The notes under the pieces were generated by a model. The model saw only the letters and a program-made list of their open reading frames with translations. It was not told the origin of the DNA and did not search any database. From positions 1 through 5,627 of the forward strand of contig PLKU01000399.1 in assembly GCA_003140705.1 (NCBI GenBank): DNA of 5,627 nt, written 5' to 3'. Positions 4,818 through 5,627 of this stretch are shown here, in pieces (position 1 is the stretch's first letter; each line of letters starts with the position of its first letter). The translations under genes were made by a program, and so were the position numbers. The DNA is from Acidobacteriaceae bacterium. GTDB taxonomy: Bacteria; Acidobacteriota; Terriglobia; Terriglobales; Acidobacteriaceae.

Positions 4818-5627
4818 CTAACCTTCTTCTGCGGGAACTGGCCGCATAACTTCCTTCTCTGCTTTCTTGCCTGCTTGATGGTGGGGAAGCAAATGGTGGG
4901 GAAGAAAGAACGAGTTTGCAATCATGGTAGGTATCACCGCACTGGCGATGACAGCGCCCACAATGTAGGAGTATTGTGCCTGCGTGATGATCTGATGATT
5001 GAGACCAAACAGTGCCGAGATGGTCCCGAATGTGAGTCCGGTTGACATCATCAGCGTGTAGTAAGCTCCGGCCTTGCCGTCGTATTTGTGCACACGGACT
5101 GCAGGATATACAGCAATTGCCTTGAACAGCGACTTCGCACCAAAGAGGACTAGCAACGTCACAGGGGCAGCCATCAGTGCAGGCACAGAGACAAATGATC
5201 CGGCTCGGATGAAGTAGAACGGTGTCAGCAATCCGAACGTAAGCGTCCGCAATCTCCGGATGAGCGAGTGGTCTTTGCCGACCGTTCCAGCCAGAACCAT
5301 GCCGATCATGTACGCCGGAAGGACCGCTTCGCTTCCAGCCCAGACAGCCAGTCCGCCCATGGCAAAGAGGAAGAAGAGAAGGTACTTCGCTTCGAGTTCT
5401 GAGACGCGCCCGCCATATTTCTTGAAGAACCGCGGCGTGAGAAATGGCAGCACGACAAAGACGATGATGGAAACCACCACAAAGATCAGCGTCTTGATGG
5501 TGAAAGGGGAAAAGATCAATCCGAGCGCGATCACCGTTCCGAGATCATTGATGAAGCATGCGGCTAGGATTGCCTTCCCGTATTCCGTGACGTTGAAACC
5601 AAGTTCCAGCATCACCGCATAGACCAC
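4818..5627 (-). CDS. CPA2-type cation/proton antiporter, C-terminal part (cut by window edge)
   Basis: The frame is open at the right edge, where the first codon is an internal GTG, so the N-terminal part (roughly 120-140 residues by comparison with the family) is missing. The 269 visible residues hold about eight hydrophobic spans. The opening VYAVMLELGFNVTEYGKAIL matches the conserved segment just before the ion-binding helix, and AACFINDLGTVIALG (22-36) carries an Asn-Asp pair (N27, D28) at the position of the functional acidic pair in NapA/Kef-like exchangers. K165 in LFGAKSLFKA may be the conserved helix lysine. The membrane part ends near 242 and is followed by a short His-rich tail with LPHH twice and then a charged end; there is no RCK/TrkA-N or other cytoplasmic domain, unlike KefB/KefC. 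Na+/H+ antiporters are known fluoride-riboswitch genes. The substrate ion cannot be told from sequence. Confidence 0.88.
   Translation of the reverse strand: MVYAVMLELGFNVTEYGKAILAACFINDLGTVIALGLIFSPFTIKTLIFVVVSIIVFVVLPFLTPRFFKKYGGRVSELEAKYLLFFLFAMGGLAVWAGSEAVLPAYMIGMVLAGTVGKDHSLIRRLRTLTFGLLTPFYFIRAGSFVSVPALMAAPVTLLVLFGAKSLFKAIAVYPAVRVHKYDGKAGAYYTLMMSTGLTFGTISALFGLNHQIITQAQYSYIVGAVIASAVIPTMIANSFFLPHHLLPHHQAGKKAEKEVMRPVPAEEG
4878..4904. repeat. 12-bp direct repeat at the antiporter C-terminus
   Basis: ATGGTGGGGAAG on the plus strand occurs at 4878-4889 and again at 4893-4904, separated by CAA, a 15-bp period. In the coding direction the repeat keeps frame and gives LPHH twice in the cytoplasmic tail, so it looks like a small in-frame tandem duplication. 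Confidence 0.85.

Noticed and set aside
4443..5045. 200-codon plus-strand open frame
   Set aside because: It spans the antisense of two unrelated genes (stress protein and antiporter), both supported by clear family motifs.
1..5627. tRNA, rRNA, CRISPR array, insertion sequence or transposase
   Set aside because: No cloverleaf, no regularly spaced repeat-spacer pattern, no terminal inverted repeats and no transposase motifs were seen; the gene order looks like an intact cluster.

Overview
The window reads as one stretch of a bacterial chromosome with moderate to slightly high GC. Every convincing gene lies on the minus strand, so transcription runs from base 5627 toward base 1. The genes are packed closely, with gaps of about 0-25 bp except at two places. 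The proteins are clearly bacterial. An Acidobacteriota-type soil bacterium is my best guess from the look of the proteins and gene set, but that is weak.

In the order of transcription the layout is: the C-terminal part of a CPA2-type cation/proton antiporter (4818-5627, cut by the window edge); a single-domain universal stress protein (4371-4808); a 151-bp gap with two mutually exclusive hairpins and two tiny ORFs (4220-4370); a complete enolase (2915-4219); an 86-bp gap (2829-2914) that I read as a divergent fluoride (crcB-motif) riboswitch with a translational expression platform; an uncharacterised helical protein (2301-2828); a Cys/His-rich protein resembling DUF6062 (1715-2275); a tandem double-DUF190 protein (961-1704); a single DUF190 protein (590-946); and the N-terminal part of a dynamin-like GTPase (1-579, cut by the other edge).

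The unifying theme is probably fluoride. From memory of the family literature, enolase, Na+/H+ antiporters and universal stress proteins are among the genes repeatedly found under fluoride riboswitches, and DUF190 proteins often sit beside the fluoride channel gene crcB. Enolase is a classic fluoride target (Mg-fluoride-phosphate inhibition). A CrcB/Fluc or CLC-F exporter is not visible here and would have to lie outside the window. The second half of the cluster (helical protein, Cys/His protein, three DUF190 domains, dynamin-like GTPase) has no established place in fluoride biology that I know of, yet it follows directly on the candidate riboswitch.

The most valuable observation is that riboswitch. 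It has a 5' hairpin with an 8-nt loop, a 6-bp pseudoknot from that loop to a downstream strand, a second small hairpin, and a 10-nt perfect inverted repeat through which the downstream pseudoknot strand can instead cover the Shine-Dalgarno sequence and start codon of the next gene. It also appears to swap the two bases of a long-range pair (A6-U38 in the Thermotoga petrophila numbering) to U-A. All of this was read by eye; no covariance-model search or folding program was run.
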